Shown: positions 63,564 through 64,000 of the stretch, in pieces
Position numbering within the stretch: the first letter of the stretch is position 1
Layout: each line of letters begins with the position of its first letter
NCBI RefSeq assembly: GCF_012524075.1
Contig: NZ_JAAZUI010000003.1
Coordinates: 1-64,000 of the forward strand
From: Lutibacter sp. B1
GTDB taxonomy: Bacteria; Bacteroidota; Bacteroidia; Flavobacteriales; Flavobacteriaceae
DNA length: 64,000 bases
Direction of reading: 5' to 3'
Position numbers and translations under genes: made by a program
The notes under the pieces: model-generated
What the model was told of the DNA's origin: nothing
The model's database searches: none
What the model saw: the letters and a program-made list of their open reading frames with translations, nothing else

Positions 63564-64000
63564 GTGCCAAACGCAACTTCATTTCAAGTATATAACGCAT
63601 CTGCAGGGAGCGGAAAAACTTTCACATTGGTAAAAGAATATTTAAAAATTCTTTTACAAAGCACCAATACTTTTAAATTTCAGCAAATTTTAGCTGTTAC
63701 CTTCACTAATAAAGCTGCTGGTGAAATGAAAGAGCGTATTATTGAGAATTTAAATGTATTTTCAAAAAACACAACAAATAGCATGTTATCGGTAATTTGT
63801 AACGAAACAGGCTTAACAGAAGAAACGGTTTTTATAAGATCTAAAGTAATTTTAAATGCAATTTTGCAAAACTATTCGGCATTTAATATTACAACAATTG
63901 ATGCTTTTACACATAAATTAATCAGAACTTTTGCGTACGATTTAAAACTTCCATTAAATTTTGAGGTAGAAATGGATTCTAAAAGTTTGTTAAATGAAGC
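63564..64000 (+). CDS. UvrD/AddA-type ATP-dependent helicase (5' part)
   Basis: The first 145 codons of a gene cut by the window end. The start is GTG (VPNATSFQVY, read Met); no ATG lies in frame before the terminator. Walker A is NASAGSGKTFTLV, followed by ILAVTFTNKAAGEMKERI (motif Ia) and FNITTIDAFTHKLIRTFAYDL, the hallmark of RecB/AddA-like UvrD helicases of Bacteroidota that pair with a nuclease subunit for double-strand break repair. The remaining domains, including any nuclease domain, lie outside the window. Confidence 0.88.
   Translation, partial: MPNATSFQVYNASAGSGKTFTLVKEYLKILLQSTNTFKFQQILAVTFTNKAAGEMKERIIENLNVFSKNTTNSMLSVICNETGLTEETVFIRSKVILNAILQNYSAFNITTIDAFTHKLIRTFAYDLKLPLNFEVEMDSKSLLNE

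Overview
The window is a 64 kb piece of a strongly AT-rich chromosome from a member of the Bacteroidota, almost certainly family Flavobacteriaceae. Signs of this are four: type IX secretion (T9SS) C-terminal sorting domains on three very large secreted proteins; Bacteroidota promoters of the TAnnTTTG type in front of many genes, with hardly any Shine-Dalgarno sequences; lipoproteins and SusC-like TonB receptor architecture; and typical flavobacterial neighbourhoods (recO plus TonB receptor, TPR plus DUF4292 plus EnvC, SPOR/HU protein beside dprA). The genus cannot be fixed from the sequence alone. No phage, insertion sequence, CRISPR array, tRNA or rRNA was seen.

Layout. 1-8.7 kb: holB with a DoxX-like gene, pgk, an aldo/keto reductase, a secreted GH26 mannanase, trpS, a small GlsB/YeaQ-type membrane protein, plsC and a hemolysin III family gene. 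8.8-16.9 kb: an alpha-2-macroglobulin lipoprotein followed by PBP1C, a conserved periplasmic defence/wall-repair pair. 16.9-19.7 kb: a LytTR response regulator with its LytS-type kinase, an orphan 81-residue protein and a candidate structured small RNA. 19.7-32 kb: recO, a TonB-dependent receptor and two giant paralogous T9SS surface proteins. 32-42 kb: glutaryl-CoA dehydrogenase, rnpA, an S41 protease, a DUF6909 protein, purD, a glycosyltransferase without a normal start, a PhoR/PhoB-like pair and a PolB-like exonuclease. 42-52.5 kb: an ABC-F ATPase, a T9SS M4 metalloprotease, a double-ATPase peptide ABC protein, and the TPR-DUF4292-EnvC operon. 52.6-64 kb: a cytidylate kinase-like gene with a MATE transporter, a thioesterase, a SPOR/HU protein, dprA, a HAD phosphatase, a DMT transporter with mfd, two tandem TerB-like genes (the second frameshifted) and the start of an AddA/UvrD-type helicase.

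The most interesting signal is regulatory. Two intergenic regions carry three copies each of a 9-bp motif fitting the published LytTR consensus, spaced exactly 21 bp apart: one before the candidate small RNA just downstream of the LytTR two-component operon (19451-19501), the other before the peptide ABC transporter and opposite the secreted M4 protease (47739-47789). In both, a TAnnTTTG element lies 31-32 bp beyond one of the repeats. A weaker pair precedes the 81-residue orphan gene. This suggests a LytTR regulon linking a small RNA, an orphan protein and peptide scavenging.

Two genes (glycosyltransferase at 38.3 kb, second TerB at 63.0 kb) are each exactly one A short in a poly-A run, which points to slippage, genuine mutation or homopolymer sequencing error. 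REP-like palindromes occur in several intergenic regions, and one is embedded in frame in mfd.
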